From assembly GCA_015680685.1 (NCBI GenBank), contig MNCI01009196.1, positions 252,773 to 316,772 on the forward strand: a DNA stretch of 64,000 bases, read 5' to 3'. The translations under genes and the position numbers were made by a program. This stretch comes from Gnetum montanum (lineage: Eukaryota; Streptophyta; Gnetopsida; Gnetales; Gnetaceae). Positions 8,290 to 20,159 of this stretch are shown piece by piece. Each line of letters opens with the position of its first letter. Positions within the stretch are counted from its first letter, which is position 1. The notes beneath the pieces are model-generated. The model was not told the origin of the DNA. It did not search any database and saw only the letters and a list, made by a program, of their open reading frames with translations.

Positions 8290-11070
8290 AGGCTATGGTA
8301 GTTGTGGCTATCCTACTACAGCTACAACTAAAACAAAATGCACCCAGCAATGCTTTCATCTTCTCCTTCTTACTCCAAGGTTCATACACAGTCCATGTAG
8401 CATCACCAATGTGGGCTAGTATAAGAGGATCCCACATATAGGGCATGGTAGGAAACAACTTCTTAACATTAAAAAACTAGGTAGCAAATTATTTGCATAT
8501 AATGTTGAATGCTCTTATAGCATTCTACAACTCCTGGTAGTTACTCATTCTTCTAGCCAAGTCCTCAGCCATTAATCTTTGATCTATGAATCGGGCTCTT
8601 AGGACTTCAAGCATTGCATTGGTTATCTCTAACTTTTGTTTTGTTTCCTTATGATGCTTGAAATTTGCCTCATATAAGAGGTATGAGCTAGCCACTTACT
8701 TCTCTAGTTCTAGGCTTTGTCTTTTAGTAGTCAACATTTCCATGTTTGCATAAAGGAGGTTGGCTAACTTCATGTACTCCATCATCTCCTCAATTTTTAG
8801 CTCCGTAAGATGGATTTTTGTCTTGTTATATGTATTTAGTTCATCAAATATGGGCTGCCACATGTCACCTCCTTGTTGGAGCTACTGGAGGACCTCGTTC
8901 ACCTTTGCCTTTGCTAGCTAGATCTACTTTTCATTAACTTCTTTAAGAAGGTTGACCTAATCCCTATAGTGGTTCTTAACCCTTTCAAACTTAAGAGCCT
9001 CATTTTTCTAAGGAACAATCTCAATTACTAATTTGTGGTCAAGAGCTAGGACTTCCTTCATTAAAATATTTCTATTTTCTACAACCAACCTCCTTAGGTC
9101 CATGGTTACCTTGGTAATCTACTCTTGATGTTGTCTCAATAATTCAATCATCTAGTCCTTTTGAGCTTCAACATTTCATAGGTGATGGTTGTCCTTAGTT
9201 ACAACTACATTCTCCTTGTGAGTCTCTGATAAGTTCTTCTCAATGTTATAAGTCATTGATGTTGCTATGGACTCATCAAAGACTATAGTCTCATTGGTGT
9301 TCTTAGCCACTTTAAGTTTCTTCTAAAGCTACAAGAAAGCTTCATCTCTTGTCATGACCTAGCCTAGAACCATGGGATTAACAAGCTAAGGTCTCAATTC
9401 CACAACTTCAACAACCAAGTGCTAATTTTTAGATGTGATTGGTTTAAGTTAAGTATTAGAAATGATGCACTTACCCTTAGCCTTCAAGAGCATCAATTGG
9501 GTTATAGTTATGTTTTCTAGAAGGTTAATGACCTCCAAAATTAAGTGCATAGCCCCAGCTAGTCAATCCAATAATTCTTCATGCCAAGCTATGCCAAACC
9601 TTCCACTTACTACTCCTGCAAATGTTTGCATATCCTTAAGTGCAACAACATCTAGTATAGAGGCTCTAGGAGCATTGAGTGCTTCACCCACTTTATCATC
9701 CATCACATCAACCATTATTTCCTGTTCTTTATGCTACATCACCAAGACATTTGCCTCCTCACCCTCCTCTAGGTACACTAAGAAGGTAGTGGCATTTCTA
9801 GAGATCTCTAAAAATTATTGTTGTCTTGCAATGGACACTGTTACCTCTTAGGCACTAGGATTCAACCTTATAGGCACCTACATTCATTGGGTAGAAAATA
9901 GTGGTATTGTGTCCTCCAACCAGGTGATTGTACAAGTGGCCTTATTTAGATGATTAGTGCTATTTGGTAGAAAAAGGGTTCATCAGTTGGTCCAACCTAT
10001 TATTGTTATAGAAGTTTTTCATGGTGTTTTTGCATGCGCTCAATGGTAGCGTGAGCCTCCAGCATTGTTTCATGAGTGAGTGGTGGTGGTGGTTGTTCCT
10101 CTTCATGAACTTTTGATGGAACTTTGTCTTTCATCATTTTCTCCCAAGAGGTAGTAGGAGCATGTCAAAGTGTGTTGTTGGAATAGTGAGCTACCCCTCT
10201 CCTTCTGCATAATTTTTAAATCAGGCATAAGAATGGGAGTGCCTTTCTCCCATGCTAATTTTCCTTGAAGTGCTTCTCTATCTCTAAATAGATTATCTAT
10301 GGAAGATTGACTAGAAATTTCCTACTTAGAATGGCACATAGATGAGTAAAAAAGGTTGTCACTTTTCTTGGCCTTACCGTTGAATTGAGGTGCTAGGCTA
10401 TGATCTTGAAATACACCTTTTTAACCTTGGTTAGCACACCGCACTTCTTGCAATCAACCTTGTAGCACTACTAAACCCACTCCTTTTTCAGCTCTAGGTA
10501 TACTTGAGTTGATATCTTTACCAATGTTGCCCCGGTTTCAAGAAACCTAAGGGCCTAAGAGATGGCCTCCACCAAGTAGAACACACTAATGTCCTTGATC
10601 TTCATAGTGGCATCAGCCTACCAATTGTTCCAAAAGAGGTATGTTTCTTCCATGTATCATTCTCCATGGGAAGTGAGTGGACCACATCGGACAATTTTGT
10701 AGTTGAGTTTTAACTTCTTCTAAAGAAAACTCCAAGAAAGGACCAAAGTTCAACTCACAAAGAACTAAACTCTAGATCTCCTTGATGTGAATTTACCTAA
10801 TGCAGGCATCCATCAAGGTGACCTCAAGGTTCAATCTCAATCTTGGTGCCTCATCCTAATGAAATTACTCTATTTTAGCTTTCAAAATTTATTGGATGGA
10901 TTCCACTTTGAGCTCCTCCTAAAGAGGTCTCATTGCATGTTTTTTAGCTAATTACTCCTAGGGCTATTCCGACTATTGACCCCTTCTAGTTCAGGGCCAC
11001 TTGTTCCTTAGTTGGGATGTCCCCAGCATCACTATGTTTATCCCTTTATCTAGGTGCCACTTTTAATCAC
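8290..11070 (-). pseudogene. Third ORF of F (post-integrase protein), decayed
   Basis: Conserved core on the minus strand at about 10690-10240: W/-Y-M-E-E-T-x-L-F-W, then T-M-K-I-K-D-I, then V-Y-F-K-I-I-A and V-R-P-x-K-V-T, ending in K-F-L-V-N-L-P and Y-L-E-I-E-K. The same core is in D (45627-46034) and E (60040-60450). Downstream (9900-8300) is the coiled-coil-rich tail, seen as translated Glu/Lys/Leu-rich chains broken by stops. Athila elements carry an extra ORF in this position, often called env-like; resemblance to the Pfam putative plant transposon protein family is a guess. Stops occur throughout. Confidence 0.7.
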
Positions 11071-11343
11071 AACATGATCAAGAATTATCATTTAGTGTAT
11101 AACTTATAACACTTGGGTACCTTGTCTCGCTTGATCTATTACACTTCAACTATGTTGTGATCATTGTAGATTAATTATTTTAATATTATTTTATTTAGAT
11201 GGCTACCAGAGTTCATTGGAAAGGTTTAACTCTCATAAATTAGCAATTTTAATATTATTTTATTAGTTAAACCTTGTGGGAGTTAGAAAAATTTTGAAAA
11301 AAAATCATCAAAAACCTAAGGTTTGTGGCCCCCACAATGTAGA

Positions 11344-11600
11344 GCTCACCTCTAGTAATTGTAGGATCAAAGAACAAGATTAATTAGGCAAGCAGTTCAT
11401 GAGTTATGGATTTTGGAATGCTTTGGGCTCTTAAAATGACAAAAAATCCTTGTGCATTTAAGAGAAAATGTCCAAAATGCACTAATTATTACACTATTTA
11501 TAGGAAAATTATATACTACATTGATGTGATCACATCGACAAGGTTGATGGAGGTAGCTGCATCGACGTAGCCAAAGACAAAAATTTTGCACTTCAAAAAC
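11344..11600 (-). promoter_or_regulatory. Internal LTR-like promoter module of F
   Basis: Read on the minus strand: catcgacg/catcaatg repeats (11572-11516), TATA box cctataaatag (11504-11494), then 140-145 bp later the splice-donor-like AGAG|GTGAGC (GT at 11349). The TATA region closely matches the LTR of D (43111-43165): tttatagga...actacat(c/t)gat...gtcacatc in both. Equivalent modules lie in D, E and A1. Promoter and splicing activity are inferred. Confidence 0.6.
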
Positions 11601-12374
11601 TAAGGAAAAACAAAGAGTTTTGGCATAAAATTGGAGCCCAAAGGAAGCCAAAAAAGCCTAGAGCATGATGGAATGCATGAGGAGGGTGAGAATATTCATA
11701 AAAATAAAGATTTTGCTTGGAGTGTTTTAATTAAGAATTGTAAAACTAGATGTAATCAATGTGGAGTATGAAAGGTTTGAATGTGAAAATGCCTAAGGGA
11801 TGAGGAACATAACTAGCTTAATCAAGGAGTATGCAAGTGGATCCTCCCCATAGAAGGCTCATATCCTTAATGCCCTTACATGCCCTCAAACCAAGAAGTC
11901 CATGGACCCCATGGATGATTAATGGTTATGGTTAGTTAAGGACCAAATCACCAAAGAAGCTATCAAAGAACTTTGACCATATCAAACCAAGACATTGAAA
12001 CAAACATGAGAAAAGGTAATGAGGTGAGTTATGGAAAGCATAGATGGATGAAGTAGAGTGTGGAATGGCATCTTATATCGTGGTCACATGAAGTCCCTTG
12101 TGGATTTTGTGGTTAATACGACCAGATAACATCCATCCTTGGTTTGAATTAAAACCATCCACTTCCAATGACTTCGCATTGACACTCTTAGATCAAATTA
12201 TCCTTCCAAGATACAAGAACATCTCCATAGATCAATAACCATTCCAAAAAGAGAAGAAAAGAGAAGTAGGAAATGAGAAGAGCCTTAGTTAGAGGAGGTC
12301 TTCTGGCATGGGCAACATGTCTTTCTAGCCCCATAACCAATGCTTGTAGCCTATTCTTGAGTCTACAATGTGTC
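11601..12374 (-). other. Post-integrase spacer of F
   Basis: Matches the regions 46980-47760 of D and 58330-59100 of E, including the block (minus strand) tacaagcattggttatgggg and ctagaaagacatgttgccca. No frame is conserved well enough to call a gene. The short frame at 12188-12382 spans the deletion junction and is not a gene. Confidence 0.6.
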
Positions 12375-12395
12375 TTGGCCATTTATTGATCACCT
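12360..12395 (-). other. Junction of the RT-RNH-IN deletion in F
   Basis: On the minus strand the pre-RT linker runs to gatcaataaatgg and is followed at once by ccaagacac...tacaagcattgg of the post-integrase spacer. In E the same two points are at about 54836 and 58335, so about 3.4 kb of pol is missing. No target-site or gap mark is present at the join. Confidence 0.75.
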
Positions 12396-12399
12396 CCAA

Positions 12400-13480
12400 C
12401 AGATCTTTTTTTACAAAGGAACAAGGTTGGCATTGATGATGACCAACTTCCCATTGTTAAGAAAAGCATATTCTATTCTAGCTAATAAAGCTCTTAACTC
12501 AAGGAGCTTCTACTTGAAGCTCTCAGGGATTTCCAACTCTCCCTAATTGGTTTCATTAGGTTCATCATAGAGTTGGCAATGGACTCACTCAAATTCATCC
12601 ATGCCTTCAATGTAGGCACTTGTAAGGCTCTCAATTTTTTCCATGCATAAGTTTGAACTACTTTCTACTTCAATTATCAACCACTGGGTGCCCTCCTATT
12701 TTGTGGCTACTACATATAGACACATTTAAATTTCCATGACATCTACACATTGCCTACATGCTATGAGTGTGGTACTTTTAACTGTCCATAATTTCTACAC
12801 ATAGTGGCACCCTATGTCACTATACACAATGCATGAAATGCATTTCCTCTCTATCTTCCCAAAGTCATTTTCCTTGGAAATCTCCAAGAAGAGATTTATG
12901 ATTTCCAACTATGCATCAATTGTACTTAGCCAAGTCCTTCCCATGATGATAGGGAAGTTCCCCTTATACTTATCCACACGAATCATGATGAAGTCAACAA
13001 AATAAGATCATCCATAGATGATGGTCAAAATATCCTTCACCAATCCCAAGGGAACACTGATGAACTGATGTCTTAACTCAAGATGAATGTTACTCTTCTT
13101 GAGTGGAGGCAGGTTCTAGGCTTTGTACATTTCATGTAAGATCAAATTAACACCAAAACCTAAATCTAGAAGAGACTTTTAAGATTCATTCCCAAAGATC
13201 TGTAAGTACATGAGAGGACTTCTAAGATCATATTTCTTCCTAGGAAGGTGGCCAACCTTTATCCAATCAATGACTACATGAGTCAACATTATAGTATGCA
13301 CTTTGGAAGACATTGTTTTTAAGGGATCTTGAAGGAGAAGTAGGGTCAGTAGTCACAGGTGTGTATGAGGCCTTAGGAGGACTGTTGGTTCAGAAAAAGG
13401 ATCATTTTTAAGGCTTAGTGTCTAAACCACTTAGTTGAGGAGTTAGCTATAGGTTAACAATCCTTGTGGCATTATTCTAC
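12400..13480 (-). pseudogene. Athila-like protease and pre-RT linker of F
   Basis: The retropepsin motif on the minus strand reads S-L-L-D-L-G-F-G-V-N-L (around 13175-13150), matching the Athila-type D-L-G active site. It is followed by conserved chains V-P-L-G-L-V-K-D-I and G-N-F-P-I-I-M-G-R-T-W-L. The linker before RT (about 12620-12395) follows. There are several stop codons, mostly where Trp or Gln is expected. The homologous parts are 53930-54850 in E and 19180-19916 in A1. Confidence 0.75.
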
Positions 13481-13924
13481 TCCAATTGGACTAGAATTTC
13501 ACCCTCCATGGATGGAGTGGATGGTAACTAAGTTGAGGGTGGAGGTATAGGTACAGAAGGATGAGAAGGGTAATAAGGAAATGGGGACTTCCCTCTTAGA
13601 GGTTGTGTTCTATAATATTCAAGAGGGTAGTAGTGGTGTTGAAAATAAGCATAGCTATAAGAGTCATGTGAAAAATTGGGTTGCTGAACATAGTACCTGT
13701 ATGAATATAGCTACTGGTAGGGGTACTACTACCTTGGCGGTGCCATCTCCCACAACTGTGGATTTTTCCACTGCTTGTACTACTCATGTGGTTGAGGTGG
13801 CACTTCATTCAAATAATATGCTTGTTAGTAAAACTGCCTATAGTTGCCTTGAGGATAAGATAATCTCTTGGGTGTTAGTTGTATTACCAAATGAGGATTC
13901 AATGCATACACCTCAAATTCTTAC

Positions 13925-15834
13925 AAGCATGACATAACTAGGGAACATCCCTTAGGATGTTCATAATGGCATATGTCACACACTTCATCATCTATTTCAA
14001 GATTTGCAACCTCATTTGATACAACAACTTTGCCCTTACCCTTTTGATGGGCATGTTTAGCTTCCTTCTTTCTTCTTCTATCATGATCATTACCTTGTTC
14101 TTCAGTCTCCTCAACAATTCTAAGAGAAATTTGGAACTTTTCATCTAAGGAGTCCCACATTTTATCAACCTTGGCCAATATTTCAAAAATATATTTTTAT
14201 ATTAGCAAGGTTTTTCATTGCACCACTTCATCAAGTGGTGCCTCCTCCTCATTGTCACAAGACCGAACCTTCCTTTTGAAAATGGAAGAATCCTAGTTGT
14301 ACTCCTCTATACTTTCCCTTTTCCTCATCTCACCTTCTTCTTTTGTCACTTGCTCAATTAACCTTTGAATCTAATGGGGTCTTAGCTCTGAAAGCCTCCC
14401 TTAGGCATTGACCCAAAGATCTCTTCTCATTTCTGTTCAAAGTCCATCTATTATATGGTGCAGTTTTTTCCTTTGAGAATAGTCATGGCCTAGACATCGA
14501 TGCATCAATGAGTAACATCTATCCATGGTTTCATCCAAAGATTCATGTGTGCCATGCTTCCAACCTTGGATTTGCCTTCTCAAGTTAAACACTTGGGAGT
14601 ACGTCTGATACTTGTCATTGAAGCATTCAAGCATCATACTCCATCATCATATTGATTCAAGTTCTAAGGATTAGTACTAGTTTTCAACATCCTTGATGAG
14701 TGTCCTGGGAAATAACTTTAGTTTCTACCATTTTTTCTCAACATTCTGCAAGGCACTTGCATCGTGAAAGGCTTGGAGATGAATCTGTGGATTATAATTG
14801 TATTTCCCTTTGAACTTAGGAATACCATTCATATACAACCATTTAATCCAGCTACCCTTCATGTTCCTTGTTGGGATCCTTATAGCTTCTGCAATGTTCA
14901 ACATTTTTCTTGTTGTAAGTAGAGGCTCATCATAATCATGACCCCTGTGATGGCCATGATGCTTATGATGCTCCCTTTTGTTCCTTCTTTCTCTGTGATG
15001 GGCCTCCCTTGATTACCCATATCATGGGTCTCTATAGTTTTGAAGAGATCTATGATCATCTCTATCCCACTGATCACCCTCATCATGGTCTCTCCCTCCA
15101 TGACTTCGATCAAAGTTGGAGAAGGAAGATTATGTGGACAACGAAGACGAAGAGGAAGGATGACTAACACCAGCATCGTGCCTACTACTCCTTCTTCTTT
15201 GGCCCCTACCATGATCACCATGTTTATTATTATCATGGTGCTTATCATTTTTTCTACCTTGAATCCCTTCCATTGAGGTTCCATGGTCATGGGAACTATT
15301 CTTCCCAAAATCAAGGTTGTTTACATTTGACTATAAATTTTGGTTAAGGACCCCTTCATCAAAGGGAAGGGGATGAGAGTCTGTGTATTGATAATCCCTT
15401 GGGAAGGGATCTTCTCCTTCCTTTTCACCCAACAAGAATAAGGGATTTGTGAACTAATTACCTTTTGATGTCTCATAGTGAGCTTCCATATGCTAATCTT
15501 TCTTTCTTTGTTCCTCTATGGGATGATAATCCTAGTAGTCATGATCTTATATGACATACTTAGCATTGAGCTGTATGATGCCCAATCTCATGAGATTGTC
15601 AAGTAGCATCATAGGAATTGATCAATCAAGATACAACACGATGTTTTCTTCCATATCCCTCTACTGCATTTGTTCATCCTAATGTAGGATGAAGGTGAAA
15701 TCTAGAATATACTCATTTGGATGAGTATAGACCACTTTGCATTGTTGGGGCAAGGGTGGTTTTGGGCCTTCTTGCCTTTGATTAGAGTTGTTCTTGAACA
15801 ATGGCAAAGAATGTTCTTTGTGAGAAGAAGCCAT
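13925..15834 (-). pseudogene. Athila-like gag of F
   Basis: ATG at 15834 (M-A-S-S-H-K...) matches the E start at 51525; a shared early motif is C-K-V-V-Y-T-H-P-N. Central gag: Q-I-Q-G-W-K-H-G-T-H-E-S-L-D and C-L-G-H-D-Y-S-Q-R-K-K-L (14637-14437), the Athila-type retrotransposon-gag fold that would form the particle. A charged segment (14178-13990) leads to C-D-I-C-H-Y-E-H-P-K-G-C near 13982-13945, a C-X2-C-X3-H-X3-C arrangement that could be a compact zinc knuckle. Frames are broken between 14437 and 14180 and between 15660 and 14640. The plus-strand frame at 13581-13937 is a shadow. Confidence 0.75.
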
Positions 15835-15964
15835 GTTAGTACTCAAGAAAAATAGTGTGCTTGTGTTATTATTATTTTACTTAATGATTTCAACTTTAAG
15901 GTTCATTACAACATCATTGAATAATTTCACTAACTTCCTAGGTGGTGCATGTAGCTAAGTAATG

Positions 15965-15982
15965 TCCCCGGCAATAGTGCCA
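15965..15982 (-). other. Primer-binding site of F, tRNA-Asp type
   Basis: The minus strand reads tggcactattgccgggga, 2 nt after the LTR end ...actcatca. It matches the complement of the plant tRNA-Asp 3' end at 15 of 18 positions; the three mismatches are all G-to-A or C-to-T transitions. tRNA-Asp priming is typical of the Athila lineage. Confidence 0.85.
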
Positions 15983-15983
15983 A

Positions 15984-16850
15984 TGATGAGTAGTGAGTAG
16001 TTTCTATGTCCAACCATACAAATCATCAATGTTCACTAAGTGGTCCAATCAAATTCTATAGACTTTAGCTCTCTAATTACACATTATCTAGGATAGTAAA
16101 TCTAAGGACATAATCATTGTCTTCTCAGTTCCACTTATGTAGGCGCAAGTATATGGTTAAGTGTATAACTTTTATATTTTTATCTATTTCACCTAAGCAT
16201 GAAAATAAAGCAATTAAATGATTAATTAATATAGAAACTATCTAATGCCTTAACTAATCCTAACATAAGCATTCATTTCCATCTATCGTATACATCCTAA
16301 ACACATTGTAACGCTACTAGGTTACCAAGTGTAAGTGCTACTGGGATTACCAAGAGTTAACGTATGCTTGAGGTGGTCATACTTATGTGCATTAATTAGT
16401 AATTTTTAATTAATTAATTAAATGCATCAAAGTAAATTAAATAATAGTAAATTACATTAAAGTAAATATCATGCTAATTCCAAGTGATGCAAGGATTATC
16501 AAGAAGCTCATCTTTATTCTCGTTCACACTGAAGTGTCTAGGTACATTATTGCTCGAATAAAGATCCATACACTTCTCAACTCCTACTATAGGCACTTAA
16601 AATATTCTAACTATCAAATGAATAAACTAAAAGAGCTCTACTATGCTGCTAATCAAAAAATTCCTTAAATGTCGTAGGTGCACACATTTATATAGGGAAC
16701 ACCAAACACTTCGTTGACACGTATGTGTTGATGCATCAAATCATGCCTTGATGGGTACATGTCAACATAACTACATCGACATGTACCCATCAATGGGATC
16801 GCATTAATGAAGTTCAACCAACAATGACTCATTAGAGGATAACATCTTGT
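15984..16850 (-). repeat. LTR of F (5' LTR by orientation)
   Basis: Its 3' end (minus strand) is ctactcatca at 15984, next to the PBS. It contains the family block found in all these LTRs (ggtaacc...agtaacac-type words, taggattagttaaggc, ataaagat...gcttcttgataatcc) and a TATA-like ctatataaatg (around 16690). The 5' end is uncertain: either near 16832 (tgagtcattgttgg) or 16850, just before a PPT-like tract on the far side. Confidence 0.7.
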
Positions 16851-17105
16851 TACCTCCCAATCAATTAGTTCTTACCATGCTTATGACCAATCTCATTTGG
16901 GAATTGAAATAGATAGCTCAGAGTATAAGGTAACTAACCACATCTTAACAAACTATCAATTCTCTAAAGCATAACTCAAAAAGGATTAGTGCATAGAGGC
17001 ATATCATGAGGCCTCTAAGGGCAAAAGGATCTTGACTTCATTTTTTCTATAATTGTAGAAAGAGGGTCCTAATTTCTTCTTAAGGTTGTTTTAGCACATG
17101 GTTTC
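16851..17105 (-). other. Fragment of an Athila-like 3' internal end with PPT-like tract
   Basis: On the minus strand the sequence before the LTR ends in ttgattgggaggta (16864-16851), and the 100 bp before it resemble the PPT-proximal region of D (43250-43310): ttcccaaat...ttaattga...gggaggta versus gtgggggta. So this LTR has a PBS on one side and a PPT on the other. The fragment fades by about 17105, where A1 begins. Confidence 0.4.
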
Positions 17106-17189
17106 TCCTCTTTTTGTTGAGGTCAACATCCTTCACCAATGACTATAGTCAAGCTTGGAAAACTTTATTGAGGGGAGGACATAATCTAA

Positions 17190-18720
17190 GGTCCAAAGAA
17201 CATCAAAGGACATATCTCCTAGTCATTCATCCAAGGATAAGGAGAAATGTTAGGAGAATGATAAGAACAAGAAGAAGGACTAAGCAAAGGACTAAAGGAG
17301 AAGGACAAGTAGATACCGTTCTTCTAATCCTCCATCTTCACCATTTTTCTCATCATCAAAATTTGATAGGAGGAGTTGTGGGTGATATAGGAGGAGAAGT
17401 TATTGAGATTGAGATTGAGATGATAGGAAATCCCATCAAGATGATAGGAATCTAGAGCATAGATAACCACGAGAAGAAAAAGAGTGTTATCATGAAAGGA
17501 GACACAACAATACTCATCATAGGAGGCATGGTCATGATAGGGGCCAACGTGAATGTGATGACTATGATGACCCATTTCTGCCTACTAGAAACATGCTAAA
17601 TGTTTCAAAAGTAATTCAAATCCTAACTAGCCATCAAAAGGATAGCAGGATTAAAAGGTTGAATATGAACAATATCTCCAAGTTTGAAAGGGAATAAAAT
17701 GCTAATCCACAACATCATCTACAAGCTTTCCATGATGTTTTTACCTTACAAAACGTTGAGAGCAAGTGGTAGAAGCTAAAACTATTCCTAAGGATACTCA
17801 TCAAGGAAGCATAAATTTGGTACCAATATTTAGAACTAGAATCAATTTGTAGGTGGAGTACAATGTTGGAGTTATTTAAAAATAAGTACCAAACATGCTC
17901 TTAAGTGTTCAACTTGAAGAAACAAATCCAAGGGTGGAAACAAGGAAATCATAAATCCTTGGATGTAGCCAAGGATAGGTATTACTCTATCTTACACCAA
18001 TGCATAGGCCATGATTTTTCTCAAAGGAAGCAACTTCGCCACATTATAGATAGGCTCCAAAACAAAACGAAAGAAACTCTTGGGTTTTATGCCCAAGGGA
18101 AACTCTTAGAGATGAGAGCCTATCACATCCAATGGCTAATTGATTAGGTGGCTAAGAAAGAAGGAGATCTAAAAAAGAAAGAAATTAAAAAGAGGTGTAA
18201 CATAGACCACTCCATTCATAAAAGGAAGGTACATTTCTATGATTAATAGGAGGAAGCATCACTAAATGAAGTGCTGCAAAGGGAAACCTTGCTGATCTAG
18301 AAAATTATCATTGAAATATCAACTAGGTGGATAAAATGTGGGACTCCTCTTATGAGAAGTTTTAAAATTTTTTCAAAATAGTAGAGAAGAAGATGAATCA
18401 GCGTAGCAATAGAAATAGAAGGATACATAAAGATGTAGACAAGGAACAATATCATAAAAAACATAAGGATGCAACGATCAATGATGTTGTAGATTTAGGG
18501 ATAGATGATCATCAATGTTCCATTTTCCAATATGAACATCCCAAGGGATGTCTCCCTATAGTGTCAAATCTGCAAAAATCTAGGGTGTATGCATTAAATT
18601 CGAGATTAACAAGGAAGAAGCCACTCAAGAGATTACCTTATTCACAAGGTAATTACATGTAGTATTTTTACCAAACATAATATTAACCAAGTGAAGTATC
18701 ACCTCAACCTTAGGAGCAAT
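17190..18720 (+). pseudogene. Athila-like gag of A1, truncated
   Basis: A charged His/Arg/Ser-rich stretch (17220-17560) leads to N-M-N-N-I-S-K-F (about 17665), H-L-Q-A-F-H-D, then Q-I-Q-G-W-K-Q-G-N-H-K-S-L-D and C-I-G-H-D-F-S-Q-R-K-Q-L (17905-18060), aligned with F and E gag. The C-terminal motif at 18517-18552 reads C-S-I-F-Q-Y-E-H-P-K-G-C; the second Cys of the putative knuckle is lost. Stops interrupt it at 17694, 17769 and elsewhere. Confidence 0.75.
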
Positions 18721-19180
18721 ATCAGCAATGGTAAACCCCACAGTCATGGGGGATGCCCCCACCAAGGCAACAATATCTTTATCAATAGTTGGACCCATAT
18801 GGGTATTATGTCCAATAACATGTATCTTCTCATGGCTCTGTGAGCCACACTCCTTTCACCCATTACTACTACCCTTTAAAATATTATCAAACTTCCACAC
18901 CAAAAGCTAAGTCTCCCTCTACTTATCCTTCCACATATCCATCACCTAACACTACATCTTCAACTACCACACCTTTGCCACTTGCACCACTAATGCAAGG
19001 GGAAATCCCAATGGAGATAAAGTAATGTAATTTCATGAGGATAGTTAACTTATAGTTGGATAATTATCCAAGTGGCTCTAAATATAAACCTCGAAAGAGG
19101 ACTTTCTTTAGGCCACATAGTCCATAGAAATCCTAACTAGCATCCATGGCTGCTAACCCTACATCAACTATTCTCAAAAA
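18721..19180 (+). other. Spacer between gag and protease of A1
   Basis: Pro/Ser/Thr-rich translation in shifting frames (tacttatccttccacatatc and similar), aligned with 53400-53930 in E. No domain seen. Confidence 0.45.
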
Positions 19181-19189
19181 TCACCTTAA

Positions 19190-19916
19190 GAATCCTTCAA
19201 ATCAAACATCCTCTAATGAATGCATTGTCTTGTTGACCCATGTGGTCACAAATTGGATCAAGGTTGGTAACCTTTCTAGGAAAAAATCTAATCCTAGGAG
19301 TCCTCTCATCTATTTGTAGATCGTAGGAAATGCTAGATTTAAATTTTGAAGTAAACTTAATTTCTCCAAATATGTGTGAGACCTAGAAACTACCTCCACT
19401 CAAAAAATGCAACATCAAATTAGTGTTGAGGATCACTCCATCACTGTTCCATTGGAATTGGTGGAGGATATTATAACCACCATTTGTGGTTGGTCATACT
19501 CAATGAATTTCCTAGTGATCCATGTGGACAATTGCAAGTGGAACTTCCCTATTATTATGAGAAGGGCTTGGCTTAGTATCATTGATGCTGAGATGGGGAT
19601 TAGAGACCTTTCCTTGGAAAACTCCAATGAAAATAAGTTTGGAAAGATTAAGAAGAAGTGGGTCCTATGCATTACATACAATGACATATGGTGTCATTGC
19701 ATACAAAAAATATCAACCATAAAAAGCACATCCATCATAGCATGCAATAAGTGTGCCGAAACATCAAATATTCAAAGGTGCCTATATGCAACAACCACAA
19801 AACAAGAAAGTACCCAATGGCTAACATCTGAGGATCACTCTAAATCAACAATATGCATGGAACCATTGGAGCTCCTCACAAGTGCTTACATAGATAATTT
19901 GGATAAACTCAAGTAG
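19190..19916 (+). pseudogene. Athila-like protease and linker of A1
   Basis: The active-site region is damaged (L-D-L-N in place of D-L-G near 19340). The C-terminal half is a clean frame (19407-19916) with V-P-L-E-L-V-E-D-I-I-T-T-I-C-G-W-S-Y, R-R-A-W-L-S-I-I-D-A-E and the conserved linker with C-N-K-C ahead of C-L-Y-A-T, ending at a stop at 19914. Its match to F and E is strong. Confidence 0.7.
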
Positions 19917-20159
19917 ATCCAAAAATTAACTCTTCCACAAAAATGAAGAGATAGATTGGGAAGAGTTGGAAATCCAAGGTGATTTTAAGCAATAGTCCCT
20001 TTAACTTAAGGCTTTACTGGCAGCATTAGAATATGCTTTTCGTAATAATGGCAAGCTAGTAATAATCAATGTAAATCTTGTCCAAGACCAAAAAAAGCTG
20101 CTAAAAGTAGTAAAAAATGGCCAACAACATTTGCATGGCCATATCATGAGTTGATAAGA

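Larger units (their letters stand above)
8286..16850 (-). mobile_element. F: Athila-like element lacking RT-RNH-IN
   Basis: Reading right to left: LTR (15984-16850), tRNA-Asp PBS, gag, protease, a junction at about 12375 where RT, RNase H and integrase should be, then the post-integrase module and the third ORF. Sequence similarity to D (43480 onward) starts near 8295, so the 3' end and 3' LTR are lost. Every part matches E or D region by region, so the family assignment is firm. The absence of the central pol makes F a non-autonomous (TR-GAG-like) copy, or an old internal deletion. Confidence 0.85.

Noticed and set aside
13581-13937. 118-codon plus-strand frame
   Set aside because: Antisense shadow of the gag-protease linker of F; no similarity to a known protein.
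14898-15314. 138-codon minus-strand frame rich in Met and Ile
   Set aside because: Wrong frame of the His/Arg-rich part of F gag; composition reflects the reverse reading of atg/atc repeats.
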